In this document: one piece after another, positions 33,909 to 45,448 of the stretch
Layout: each line of letters begins with the position of its first letter
Position numbering within the stretch: the first letter of the stretch is position 1
DNA from: Meandrina meandrites
Lineage: Eukaryota; Cnidaria; Anthozoa; Scleractinia; Meandrinidae
NCBI GenBank assembly: GCA_963693305.1
Contig: OY855912.1
Span: 3,839,501-3,903,500 of the forward strand
DNA length: 64,000 nucleotides
Direction of reading: 5' to 3'
Program-made: the position numbers and the translations under genes
The notes under the pieces: model-generated
What the model was told of the DNA's origin: nothing
Seen by the model: only the letters and a program-made list of their open reading frames with translations
Database searches by the model: none

Positions 33909-36900
33909 ATGGAAAAATTTCCAGTCAAATTGTATGTTTATGATATTTCAAGGGGTTTAGCAAGACAACTGTCGCCTCTACTTCTTGGTAAGTTTGTGTA
34001 CTTGATGATTTGAGAGAAAATAGTTCGTTTTGTCGATTTCGTTTTCGTGCACTGTCGGTGTGACTCAGCAAATGCAATGAATGATCTTGCCAGTCTTTCA
34101 TCCAAATTCAAGCAAAAGTTCCAGAATAACCTCTTAGCTTATGGGGATTTTACATGTAAGGTTTCTTATCCAGACAATAAATATGTTTGCTATTAAATTT
34201 GACAAAATTAGTCGGTCAATATCAGCTGGTTTAATGCTGATATTATAAAATTAAAATTATTAACTATATGAAGGTAAATGTTTTGCACGTTCATTCGCAG
34301 GGAAAAGAATTGATGGAGTTTGGTATGTGCTTTGACCAAATGTTTGCTTTTTACATGAATTTGTCTTTACTTAACGTAAATGCGATCTGTTTAAACTTTT
34401 TCTCTTTGAATTCAATTTCAGTCTATAAATTTGTCACTGATACTATATATGTTGGTTGATATAAACATCTAGGTCAACAGCCATTCTACACAATAGTTAA
34501 TCACTGCATCTGTTAACTGTTGATCAATGACCAAGTGTCAAACAACTGTCGGCAAATGTAAAATCACTATCGGCTGAGTGTCAAACTACTATTGGCCAAG
34601 TATCAAACTCTATCAGCCAAGTGTTAAACAGCCGAGGTATCAAATGGCCGACTGTCAAACAGCTGAGTGGTAACTGAATATCGATTTGACTGTCAGTCAA
34701 CTATGAGCCAACTCTCGACAGTCGACCCACACTCAGTTGATAACCAGTGGATATATAAGTTGATTATTGGCCCACTGTCAATTATCCACTGAGTATTGAA
34801 CAAGTATTGATTTGATTGTCAGTCCACTATCAGCCGACTCTCAATAGTTGACCCACACTCAGTTGATGGCCAGTGGATATGTAAGTTAATTATTGGCCCA
34901 GTGTCAAATGGCGGAGTGTTGACCGATTATTAACTGTCTATCAGTTGACTATCAGCCGACTCTCAAGAGTCTACCCACACTCGGTTGATGGCCAGTGGAT
35001 ATATATTGTTGGTCAACTATCGGCCATAAGTGTCCAATGACTATCGACTGGAGATCTTAATTGAGTCAGTCAGTCAATGATTTGGAGTGCCTACCAGCTG
35101 GCTGACATATCAACCGGCACGTGGGACACGACTACCTTAAAGTACACATATCCAAATTTTCTAGGGGCTAAATTAATAATCAGAACCCCAAAGGGACTGT
35201 GTCATAAACTTTTGTAAACCCAACGTCACTCCATGTGCACAGCGACCACAAGAATAAATATCTCTGAGGTATTTTAAGATTGTTTTCCATCACTTGTAGG
35301 CATACAGGTTTGGTTTGTTATGATAGAGAGTTCTTCTATGGTGGAGATGGCATATCCAGTTGTCTTCCAGTAAGTGTGTATAAAACATACATGTTTGTAC
35401 AAACTACTAATTGTCTAATTGTTTTTGTATTTTTAAAATAAAATTTACTGAACCATTGAAGCTTATATTTTAACGTTATACATGACTTTGTATTCTTTGC
35501 TTACCTTGTGAAAAATAATGAGAATTTTTTTAAAGGGTGGAACAATTCTTGGTAGTCCAGATGAGGTGGTTGACTTAGGGGACACAGAGGTCACTCAAGA
35601 TGTGTTTATGGATTTTCTTAGTGGAATTGAACAACAAAACTTTAGGTTTGTTACATAATTTAAATCTCTGAAGTGCTCCAACAGCACTAACCAGTGATGC
35701 ACTATTGGTTAAATCTGTACAAAAGGATATGGATTTAATTCTCTCAGCTAACAAAGACAAATCATTCTCAATGGAAAACAAAACTTACCTAATTAGCAAA
35801 TATGCAAAAATGGGATAGTTTAATATTTATGTACATTGCCCAGAATAGGGGATGTTTATAAGTCTAAGAATACAGGCACTTAAATGTATTGGAACAAAGG
35901 TGCTTAAATACACTATTACAAATTTGAATACCTTTGACAAGCTAACGGGGGCATTCTTAGCTTCATTCAGGGTTCATGTGCTTAATTGGAATGAGGACAC
36001 TTATAACTTGAATAATTATCAATATTATTATTTTAATACTTCTACTGTCTTGTAAAAAAAAATCTTATATATAACTACTTTGCAACTGATGTTGGTTATT
36101 TTTTGTTGCTTGATCCTACTAGAGGTGAAAATTACCATCTGTTTGAACACAACTGCAACACTTTCTCTTCAGAAGTTGCCATGTTTTTGACAGGCAGTAA
36201 GATACCTCAACATATTCAGGATCTTCCTTCAGAAGTTCTTAATACGTTAGTATTAATTCATACATACAGTGTATATGGTGTAAGTCAAATTAGTTTTCAG
36301 GGTAAATTTGTTACGTTTCCATCCTAGACTAATTGTGTTATCTTCGGGTGCAAGCAGATTTAAATGTGTAGCTTGGAAAAAGGTTTAACCTGAAGACCAC
36401 TGAATGTGACCCACAACACATGCATGTTGTTTTGCTTTAATACTTTTATGTATACTGTTTCTGCAGTACAGTAAAAACCCGCATAATTATAAGAACACCC
36501 ATTTTTGGGATTCAGGCTTATTGGGTTCTTATATGTCGGGTATTTAATGCAAAATCAGGCTGAAAGTGTTCTTAAGTGTTCTTATTTTTAACTGTAAGGG
36601 ACATACTAGACTATGATGAAATAAGAGTGGGCAACACAATACTTTGATTAATTAATTCTCAATTATTTTTTTACAATAATTTATGCCATAGTGAGGTTAC
36701 AGACACTGCATGTTCCTTATGTAAAGGGATGAGGATTTATATATAAGAACATTTTTTTTTATTTTTCAGGCTGATGGCTCCATTTTTACCAAATTTCAGT
36801 CTGGGTGTTCTTAATCCACATGTTCTTATATGCGGGTTTTTACTGTATCACAAGTTCTTATGCACATGTATTTAGAGGGCCTGTAATGTAGGAGGTGCAG

Positions 36901-39900
36901 TGGCCTTGTGGTTAGCGTGCTGGACTCTGGGTCGAGTGGTCTGGGTTCAAGCTCTGGACAGGGTCACTGGGCACAGTGTCATTCTCCGCCCAGGTGTATT
37001 AATGGTACCCTTGGTAAATTTACTGCTGGGGGCAGCGCTGTGATGTAATAGCATCCCATCCAGGGGGGGAGTAGAAATACTCTAAGCCACTTCATGCTAA
37101 TGAAACCAGGATAGATATAGCCTCTGTCATGTCGGACACTAGGCTCAAATTCAGACTTTAGTACCATCCCAATGTAGCATATTTACATAATTATCTACAA
37201 GGTTGATGGAAATCCCAAAATTTATTTTCAGTAAATATATTAAAATATTCTTAAAAATTGAATTTCATGAAAAATTTATAGAATGATTTAAAAAAATTAA
37301 TATATGTCATTGTGGCTGCAACGACAACTCACAATATTAATAATTATATAAATTAATATTAATTGTCCTCATGTGTCGACTAATAATTTTTACTTTTATT
37401 TTCGAAGCGCTGTCATCAATCATTTTCTTCTTTTTCAGTTCATTTGGTCAGATGATAAGACCCATGATTGACTCCATATCAGTACGACCATCAAGTGGGA
37501 CATCAGTGTCACACTCGGCAACGTCATCAAGAAACCCAGAAACAATATTTGAACCAAGAGATAGCCCTCCTGGTCGGACTGGGCTGAGAGAACAGCCCGA
37601 TGGCTGGTAAGTGGTAGTCCAGTAACCCGTGAAAATGCTGTCTGAATTAAAAATTAATTGTTTTCTCTTTAAGGGTAATGTTACAAGTTCTCAAATTGTT
37701 GCATAATTCCAAAGTGAAATAGATTATATTTAAAACCTACTGATGAATTAAATTCCCTCAAAACTAAAACTAAACTAAACAGGAAGTAAATTTCAAATAG
37801 TCCAGGGTTGGTGCCTGAGACCCTGATATTATCTCAAAACTCACTGTTTCATTGGGGCCACAAGCACATGTCTTTATTAAATATTAATGCTTAAATCTAC
37901 TAAGCATCAATTTTGCAGATCATGGCATTAATTTGTTATTTTTGTTCTTACAATAACAGTCAAAGTGCAGTACTGAGGAAGCCTAATATATACAAGGAAA
38001 TTGATGTAAGTAAAGTAATTACACAGATTTGAAGTTTACATGCTGGCTGTGATAATAGTTTATTTCACAGTTCTTGAAAATCTTTTCCTTTATCCAAAGT
38101 AAGAGATGAAAAAAATTCTTATTAATCTTCTTTTTTCAATTAATACATACTGTAAGATGTTGATCGTCACTTTCCCCGTCAATTTGTGGCTAGATTGTTT
38201 GGGGCATAGCAATTCAACAGAAAAGACTTATATATATCCTGCATCTTACATTATGACAGTGCCAGTCTTGTCCAGTCAAGTCTCAGTGCCAGTATATGTT
38301 TTATTGATTAAAATTGCTTCAGGAAAGATTTTTTTAGTGTTGAGGAAATTTACATAACTGTTTGACTTGTAATCAATATGTACAATATTTATAATTATGT
38401 CTAGATGTCATAATTTATATTTTTACATGTAAAAATATACTGACAGTTGTGTTATAATAGTCTCCCTGGCCAGCTTTAACAGAAGGGATTGACAGAGTAA
38501 ATTATAATCTTCATGTCTCTTGCGACTAGGTACCAATAGCAACTACTGACCTTAAAGAGAGACTACAAAAAATGGAATTTCCAGATGAAGATTTAATTCA
38601 CCTTGATGGACTGAAAAAATGTTTTGAAAATAATACTTTTTCTGAAGTGAAAGATAACCACATTCATGTGCTTGGTAAGTGAATAATAGCAACTTTGGAA
38701 GCTGACATTACATGCTGATCTTCATACTTATAGGTAATGGAATGTTTTATAATGAATTAAAAAAATTGCTGGTACTCTGCACATGATCTCACAGAAAAAG
38801 CTAATATTATTTATCAGAGTATCAAGTGATAAAAAAGAATTTTAGTTAATTTTTGCTTTTATCAAACTGCCGGTTTTAATTTTCTAAAGGCCCAGCAGTT
38901 GCTTCTGACCAATTTGTCAATGCAGTATTCACATTGCCTAAAAGCAATACCTAAATTCCAGTGAGAACCCTTTACAGTTCGACTACTCAAACAGGGGCAC
39001 CCTGAACAAAATTAACCAATCACAGTGTTAATTGAAAACAAAGAATAGGGACATTTTTTAGCAAGTTCCCCAGACCAATTTGCATCCTAGAGCATCATTG
39101 GTCCGTTTCTAAAAAATGTCCCTTTCCTTTGTTTTCAATAACACTGTGATACTGATTGGTTAATTTTGTTCAGGGTGCCCCGGTTCGAGTAGTCGCGCTG
39201 TAAAATTTAAATTGATAATATTTATTTATATTCATAATATTATCAATTGATGTAGTATATGCACTTCCACCAGAACTGATGGCAAATTATTTTGTTTTAC
39301 AGATCAGATAATTGAAAAATATTTGGCAGAGGAAGAAAATCACGTGCTACATCTCACTCTACAACTTTTGCAAGCGTTATCGTTATGTGAGAAATTATTT
39401 TCTACATCAACTGGTAAGTTTAGAATATGGAGTTGATTTAAAAAATTATAAGGATTTAGAGGTTTTAATTAGCTATTTAATAAGTACCTTACCAAAAGCC
39501 ACCTTATAATTGCAAATAATATTTATGTTAAATTCAGATTTATTATAAATTATTATTAAAATTGATAATATTACAGATCAAAGTAAATTTTCTGGTGCAA
39601 AAATCCACCCCTTCCCCTCCCCTCTTGTTTAATTTGCTGCAAATAAAATGTTCATTTTTTTTTCACATGCAGCACTACAGGAGATTTTAAAAAAGACCTG
39701 TAGATATTTTTCAAGTATAAGCTCTGTATCAAGTCAAGTTGATTGTGTTAAGTTGGTAAGTTTATTAGAATACGTGGTTTTAGTAGTTTAATTCAAATTT
39801 TATAACGAACATCCCCACAAAGCCTTAAGCCCCAAGGAAATATGAGTAGTTTTATTTTCCCTCTGTCTTCTTTTTCTCTTTTTTCGTTTTTTGATCCGCT

Positions 39901-42694
39901 TAAATCCGGGAAAATAGAGACTTCCTGAAGTCTAGAATGTTGGAAAACGTGGGCTCAGCTGTTCAGGATTTTCCTTATTTACTGTACATGTTTTTTTTTA
40001 GTTTATAATTTTTTCTAATTTACATGTTGGTGAAATCATCATCTAAATTTGTTGCCTCAGTGTTTCTTTGTCTTTTCTTTTGCAGTTTTGCTGTGCTGTT
40101 AGTCATCAGACAGGCCACTCAGCCATGTTAAAAGATAATCGCTTTACGCTCCTTTCTGCTGCGACAATCAACTGTGTTCTTAGCAGAGATTGCGAACTTC
40201 AAACTGTAGGAGCTGCGTTAGCTTCCAATATTGCGAGATTTAAGGTAAGTGGTTGTATTTCGGACTGGAAGATCGAACGCGACTATTAAAAACTCACTGC
40301 TACTTTCCGGTCACGTTCTTCCTTCTTGACAGATTTCGTGATTATACAGTACAAATAAAAGTTTATTTTGTTCAATTTATAATCTTCTTGCGAGAAAATT
40401 CTTTAACAATCCGAGTCCCCAAGATGAGTCAATTAAAGGGGCACTGTCACGAGCATAACTTCAAAAATTCAACAGTCCAAAAAATGTTTACACCATTGGA
40501 AACCTATTATTAGTGGTCAAGTTTTAAAATTACTAAATCAATGTACTGAAGCTAAATATAAAGTGATATCACTGTAATACTATCGGGAGCTTTTGATCTC
40601 AACTTGAAAATGTCAGCCTGACTTTTTCAAGTTCTGTCCTTGTGGTTTGGAAAAATTGATGAAAACTATTTACGGTGACCCTCTTCTTTTAACAATTTGC
40701 TAAATATTCGTCCCTTTACGTTCTAGGAGCATTCCTGCATGGTTGAAAGTACTTAGTCGTTATTTTACTAAAAAAGCCAAAAAGTGTCTGTGACAGTGCC
40801 CCTTTAAGTCCACCATATTCCGCAAACCGGCCGGGTGGTCTAGCCACTGAGCTATTGAGAGACCCTTGGTAAGCTAGGTCATTTGCTAGCTTAATATGTG
40901 ACACGCGTCCTACATACTGCTAGGATCGGCAGTTTCACAGCGTTCTGGAGAACATGGAGAAAAAAACCGTAAAAGATTCAAATTCAGTTGTCATGAACGT
41001 GGGACGAAAATATCTAGCATACGTTAGTTAGGATGTGAAACAGTTCGTATTTTTAGGCACTGAAGTTAGTTGGGAAAAACGCGGCCTCCCAGAAAGGGTC
41101 TGGGATGATCATGAAAAAAAAAATCGAGTGGGACTTAAGAGAAATATAAAAGTAGTTTTGCAGCCTATGTTATTTTATATTTTTAAATTCTCTTAATCCC
41201 GGATTTTTTATCAGATACAAGAAGAAATAGCATTGGAGTGTTCTACCGCCATTATTGAACTTCTCACAAGAGATGTGTCTCCAGAGATAGGTTGGTTTCA
41301 CGTCTTATCGTACGCTTAACATATGCCTTGATTTTTTCCACTAAATTAATTGTTTCCAACAACTAGTCCAAGTCATTCTAAATATAAATCGTAAATTTCG
41401 TGACTCTAATTGTAAAGTGCTGTTTGTTTTCAGGACATAATTGCCTTTATGCTTTAAGAAGATTTATGGATTACAGTGCTGAGGTAGGTCGACACTCGTG
41501 TTTTCCAGCTGCAGTTCCATAATCAGTTTGTGTTTTACAATTTCCATTTCCCCGTTGTTGTTATTGACCTCTAGAGAAATAGGAATCTCTCTTTTCAGAA
41601 CTAACAATAATCGACTCTAGCCCCATGGGAACACACTTGAGTAACTGGTGCGCGTATTAAATTTTCGTCAGACGGCGGGCGCATGTTGCAGACACGGCGT
41701 TTTACTCAGTACGGGGCGCTATTTAATTTTTACCTTCTCATTCTATGAAGTGTGGGAGGTGCGGTGGCTTAATGGTTAGTGCGCTGGACTCCGGATCGAA
41801 CGGTCCGGGTTCGAGCCCTGGCCGGGGCACTGCGTTGTGTTCTTGGGCAAGACACTTTACTCCCACAGTGCCTCTCTCAACCCAGGTGTAGTCGCTTCAT
41901 GCTACGGAAATCGGGATAAGTTCCGGCCTGATGGGCCCCTTGGCTCGCAAGCAGACTTTACCTTTTTTACTTTACCATTCTATGAAGTGCTCGGCAAACT
42001 ACAAACCGTGAGCTTGGTTAAATCTGCTCATTGAAAGTAACCCTTAACTGACAAAACAAATCGTTAGGGACTCAACTAACATGGTATAATGTAAATGGCA
42101 AAATAGGCAAATGAGAGCACATTGTAAAGTACACTTGCCGCAATGTGGTGTGCTTATTAAAATAAGGGAGCTCATTAGAATAGGGTGCTCATCTTGGCGT
42201 CTCTAAAACGCCCGAACTAAAGGTTCAACCCGCTCCTATAATGGACTTAAAAATTAACTCCACATAAACAAACTAAAAATATTCGCTCTGAACTCAAAAC
42301 TTTACTAAACTTGGTACTTGGACACTAGTATTGAAAGATATTGTTTAGTACACTTATGGGAATAGTGGGCGCTTCTTAAAATGGGGAGGAACCGGGGTAG
42401 GAACCCGGGGGAGAAACACGGGCATGGTTATAGGAAGAAAGGTGTTAAAACAAATCATGACTTCCAATGTGTGGTTTCAAAATAGTAGCTTGATGCTTTT
42501 AACCTTCACTCGAACTGAAAACAAAAGGGACCTTGTAGCGTTACTGTTTTTCTTCTAGTAATATATTTTTGTGTGTTCTCTTCGTTTAGGTGGCTGGCCT
42601 TGCAAGTGTTATGGGTGTTAATGTGAACAAATTTAAAGGAAGTTCTTCAGAGGTCGATGGCCTTTGTAATGACTTGGAAAAATTACTTAGCTGA
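33909..42694 (+). CDS. DESI1-like PPPDE isopeptidase fused to PUL domain
   Basis: Fourteen exons, all with GT/AG borders and consistent phase: 33909-33987, 34301-34322, 35300-35369, 35536-35645, 36123-36245, 37439-37606, 37960-38005, 38530-38674, 39303-39413, 39673-39755, 40086-40244, 41215-41290, 41434-41483, 42590-42694; 448 residues. Residues 1-150 match DESI1 (PPPDE fold cysteine protease that removes SUMO): [18 protein letters not shown], His35 in WHTG, the [12 protein letters not shown] loop, and Cys105 in FEHNCNTFS form the expected His/Cys dyad. Residues 150-206 are a Ser/Pro-rich linker. Residues about 207-448 (for example [36 protein letters not shown]) are an armadillo-like PUL domain, which in PLAA/Ufd3 binds Cdc48/p97. 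Human DESI1 (168 residues) lacks it. Likely a cytosolic or nuclear deconjugating enzyme tied to p97; substrate unknown. Confidence 0.9.
34500..35060. repeat. Degenerate minisatellite in isopeptidase intron 2
   Basis: Three diverged units of about 121-126 bases (starting near 34692, 34818, 34939) share actatcagccgactctc, acccacactc(a/g)gttgat and ccagtggatat. The flanks repeat shorter words such as aagtgtcaaac and tatcggcc. Lies wholly in an intron. Confidence 0.75.
36469..36845. mobile_element. TA-flanked MITE with GTTCTTAT words
   Basis: Ends cagtaaaaacccgcata and its inverse, each bordered by TA (36467-36468 and 36846-36847), as for Tc1/mariner elements. The word gttcttat or its complement ataagaac occurs about eight times inside. 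Lies in intron 5 of the isopeptidase gene. Confidence 0.85.
36892..37170 (+). mobile_element. tRNA-derived SINE
   Basis: The head resembles a tRNA with A box tggccttgtggttagcgtgc and B box gggttcaagctc. The body is about 200 bases. Short aatgtag repeats at 36885 and 37171 may be the target duplication. Same family as 41753 but more diverged. Confidence 0.7.
38971..39204. repeat. Fold-back MITE, TTTACAG ends
   Basis: Arms of about 100 bases (tttacagttcgactactcaa... / inverse to ctgtaaa at 39204) are close complements. In intron 8 of the isopeptidase gene. No coding capacity. Confidence 0.85.
40437..40803. mobile_element. TTAA-flanked MITE
   Basis: Ends aggggcactgtcac and its inverse gtgacagtgcccct lie directly between two ttaa tetramers (40433-40436, 40804-40807). 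TTAA duplication suggests a piggyBac-like or similar transposase in trans. In an intron of the isopeptidase gene. Confidence 0.75.
40818..40960 (-). repeat. Possible tRNA-derived SINE fragment
   Basis: On the minus strand ggtctctcaatagctcagtg followed by gctagaccacccgg resembles a tRNA A-box region. No clear B box or target duplication, so only a weak call. Confidence 0.35.
41753..41975 (+). mobile_element. Intact tRNA-derived SINE with 14-bp target duplication
   Basis: Flanked by perfect cattctatgaagtg copies (41739-41752, 41976-41989). The head has A box tggcttaatggttagtgcgc and B box ggttcgagccc; the body includes ttcttgggcaagacacttta, and the tail ends in a T-rich stretch with ttttttac. 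The clean duplication marks a fairly recent insertion in the last intron of the isopeptidase gene. Confidence 0.9.
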
Positions 42695-44392
42695 CATCGA
42701 CGCTTTGCCGTAAATCCATGGACATGTCTTCTCAGCATTAAAGACAATTTTTCTGTTAAAAAGCAAAGCTTTGTAGAAAGTTTGATGGACGTTTTTTTAA
42801 CATATCACAGTCGGGGGAACAACAGACAAATTGAATGAGCCCGCGGTTTTTGCTACCGTAGTTGCTAAGCAGCACTGATGACATATATTAATCGCGTTAT
42901 GCTGGCGTGACTGTTTTCAGAGCATTCGTGAGCGTCCGTGCTAGTTTTTGATTGGGTAATGAAAATCGGAAATCTGTAAGTGCTTGGGCGAAGATTTATC
43001 ATAAAAGGAACTTTGTTCCCGCCATTTCTTTGGGTAACGCGCTCGAAACGTGAGCTTTTCCGAATTCGCTACGATGGTGAATTTAATTTTATCAACTTCT
43101 GGTTGGTAATCTTCTAAACGGTTCATGTTCCTCCCGAAGCAGCATCGCAGTTTTTAGAGTCAAGTCACTTTGTTCCCTCGACCATTTTATGGTATTAGTT
43201 ATTTAATAGCTGAATTTTAATCTATGAGTGATTCTTGCAGGCAGGGAATATAAAGGAATCACAAGATTTTTACTTTCTAGAAAGGAAGTATACAATGTTA
43301 ATGTTTCTATAAATACTCGTTTGCCCGTGTTTATAGAGGGTTATTTAATGTTATATTATAAATGTAATTATTCCAAACAATGTAAAATTAGATTTTAAAT
43401 CCAATTAATAATTCTGGCGATAGAAAATTACATAGGGTACTTGAGGTAGATAAATGGTTTAACTCTCTTGAAGGGAAATGTTTGTCAAGACTACGGTTCT
43501 TCAAAACATTAATTTTGATGTTGAAAAAATGAAACCAAGCCAGTTGACCTTGGCCAACAGTCTGGCAAGGAGATTTGGGGGCGAAGGACAGACGTTACCC
43601 AGGCTCTAACATTTCTCCATTCAAGAGAGATGGTCATTTTTTGTTCCACGAAATAGAATATGCATGTAGTATTGAGATTAAAATCTATTTGCACTGTATG
43701 ATTGTACGAAGTGGTGCTTGTTGTTGTTGTGAGGCCAAGTATTGTCTCGACTTGCTCGAGATCCATTGCTTCACGGGCTGCTGATTTTCACAAGTATTTT
43801 AACCACAAGGGTATAATGTCAACGCTAAGGACATGCGTAGCTCAGCATCATAGAGCAAGACCACTGAAAGCGGGGCCAAATTAACCAATAACAGGTGAGA
43901 AAGAATTAACGGTATTCGGAAACATTTTGAATGTTTTATTGTTGCTATAAACCATATCAGAACAATAAGAATTTCTGCAAATTATATCCTTCAATTGTAT
44001 TTTTGCATACTTTTTTTTAGCTCCGGGACAGTGAAAACGAATTTTCACCATTTTAACACGTTGTAAAGTGTCACTTATTCCTATTTACAATGATCAACTG
44101 CTACAAAAATAAAACCTCTACAATAATAATATTGCAATAATTCACGTTTTTTGAATCTAACTGAGATTTCCGTTTTTGAAGCTCAATCATTCGCCGACAA
44201 CGAGAGCTTTTACAAGATAAGTGAGATCAACAGAATCACTGACACACGAGCTTCCAGTTCAGTGTTCAGTGGTTGAAGTACAGTGACGAAATAATTGCAA
44301 CTGCAACATGTTTTTTTTTTTCTTGTGATGGAACATTGGCAACCGTGGAAGTAATTGTCCCATTTTATTCCCTTGCATTTCACGTTTGCCGG
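42695..44392. other. Convergent 3' flanks of isopeptidase and calcium channel genes
   Basis: No protein gene is recognised. A possible attaaa polyadenylation signal for the + strand gene is at 42738. AATAAA on the minus strand for the channel occurs at 44364-44369 and 43935-43940. Short open frames lack motifs. Confidence 0.45.
43935..43940 (-). promoter_or_regulatory. Candidate polyadenylation signal of Cav3 gene
   Basis: AATAAA on the minus strand about 450 bases after the stop. A nearer AATAAA at 44364-44369 is only 24 bases past the stop and less likely to be the main site. Unproven. Confidence 0.35.
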
Positions 44393-45448
44393 TCACACGT
44401 AGCTTTGCATTTGAAAGCTCGTGTCTTGGTCGTCTTCTTTTTTTGGTTCAGTTCCACGAAGCTTCAGTTCCTCTTGACCTTGATCTACACTTGCTAATAC
44501 CGGAGAAGCCCACCTTGAATCAGGTTTGACGGGTTTTGTTCCCTGTTTAACCGGATTACTTTCTGGTTTGGGCGACACGGTTGAAGTAGCCGTTGGTTCT
44601 TTCTTGAAAGGCTTCCCTCTTGATGACTCTGATTTGTGAAAGGGCTTTTTAAAGGTAAATTTCTTTCTTTTCCCTTCATCCTCGCTACTTGATTGCGGTG
44701 AAAGCGAACGCACCGAACCCTTTGATTTAGCAGCTCTGTCAACTGGCCTAAACACTTTACTACGATCACGGTTAACTTCCATCTTGCTATCATTCAAGTC
44801 ACTATCTTCGCTCATAACATAGATGGGAGCCCGTGGAGATATTTGGCCATCCAACGGCTTCATGACGGGCTTTTCATTCTCGGGACTTGACAACCCCGAC
44901 AGCGATGAATCATCGATTTTATCCGAGCTTCTGCCGATCTTATTAAGTCCACTTAACTGGCTCCCTATCGGTGGAAGTCGTAGGGTAGCAAGACTCGTGC
45001 TTTTCTCGGGTTGCGCATAATCAACTGGCGCAAGCCGCGGCCTCAAGTCACCGCCGGCCCCGATTGTTGGTACGTCATGTTCAAAAGAACTCAAACTACT
45101 GTCAGAGCCATTCGATTGGCGCAAAAATCCAACTGCAGGAACCACCGCCATAGCGTTGTTATTAGATTCCATTTGTGACCTACTACCCCGTGGACAGGAG
45201 GGGCCTTCCTGCGTGGTGTCGAGGCCGGGGTTACCATCCAGTTGCATGGCTGTTCCTTCCTGTAAGGAACTTACGGAAATCTCTTCTTTCGCTTCTTCCA
45301 AGTGTTTCATCAACACGGCGACAACAACGTTCAGCAGGACGAACTGTGTGGCCAGAACAAAGATTGCAAAATAGATCGGAGCGATGTGCTCTAGCGCGGT
45401 GCATCCTGGCTTGGGATCCAGTTCACAGCGCTTCTTGTTGATGATATC
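44393..45448 (-). CDS. Cav3: Cav3 last exon: IVS6 and C-terminal tail
   Basis: Begins after acceptor tcgacag with a Cys-containing extracellular loop ([14 protein letters not shown]), IVS6 ([20 protein letters not shown]) and [12 protein letters not shown]. About 300 residues of polar tail follow, rich in Ser, Pro, Lys, ending QMQSYV. No calmodulin IQ or EF-hand, as in other T-types. The last four residues fit a class I PDZ ligand (S at -2, V at 0). Confidence 0.92.
   Translation of the reverse strand, partial: DIINKKRCELDPKPGCTALEHIAPIYFAIFVLATQFVLLNVVVAVLMKHLEEAKEEISVSSLQEGTAMQLDGNPGLDTTQEGPSCPRGSRSQMESNNNAMAVVPAVGFLRQSNGSDSSLSSFEHDVPTIGAGGDLRPRLAPVDYAQPEKSTSLATLRLPPIGSQLSGLNKIGRSSDKIDDSSLSGLSSPENEKPVMKPLDGQISPRAPIYVMSEDSDLNDSKMEVNRDRSKVFRPVDRAAKSKGSVRSLSPQSSSEDEGKRKKFTFKKPFHKSESSRGKPFKKEPTATSTVSPKPESNPVKQGTKPVKPDSRWASPVLASVDQGQEELKLRGTEPKKEDDQDTSFQMQSYV

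Noticed and set aside
44494..44793. Minus-strand 99-codon frame
   Set aside because: Shadow of the Cav3 last exon in another frame.
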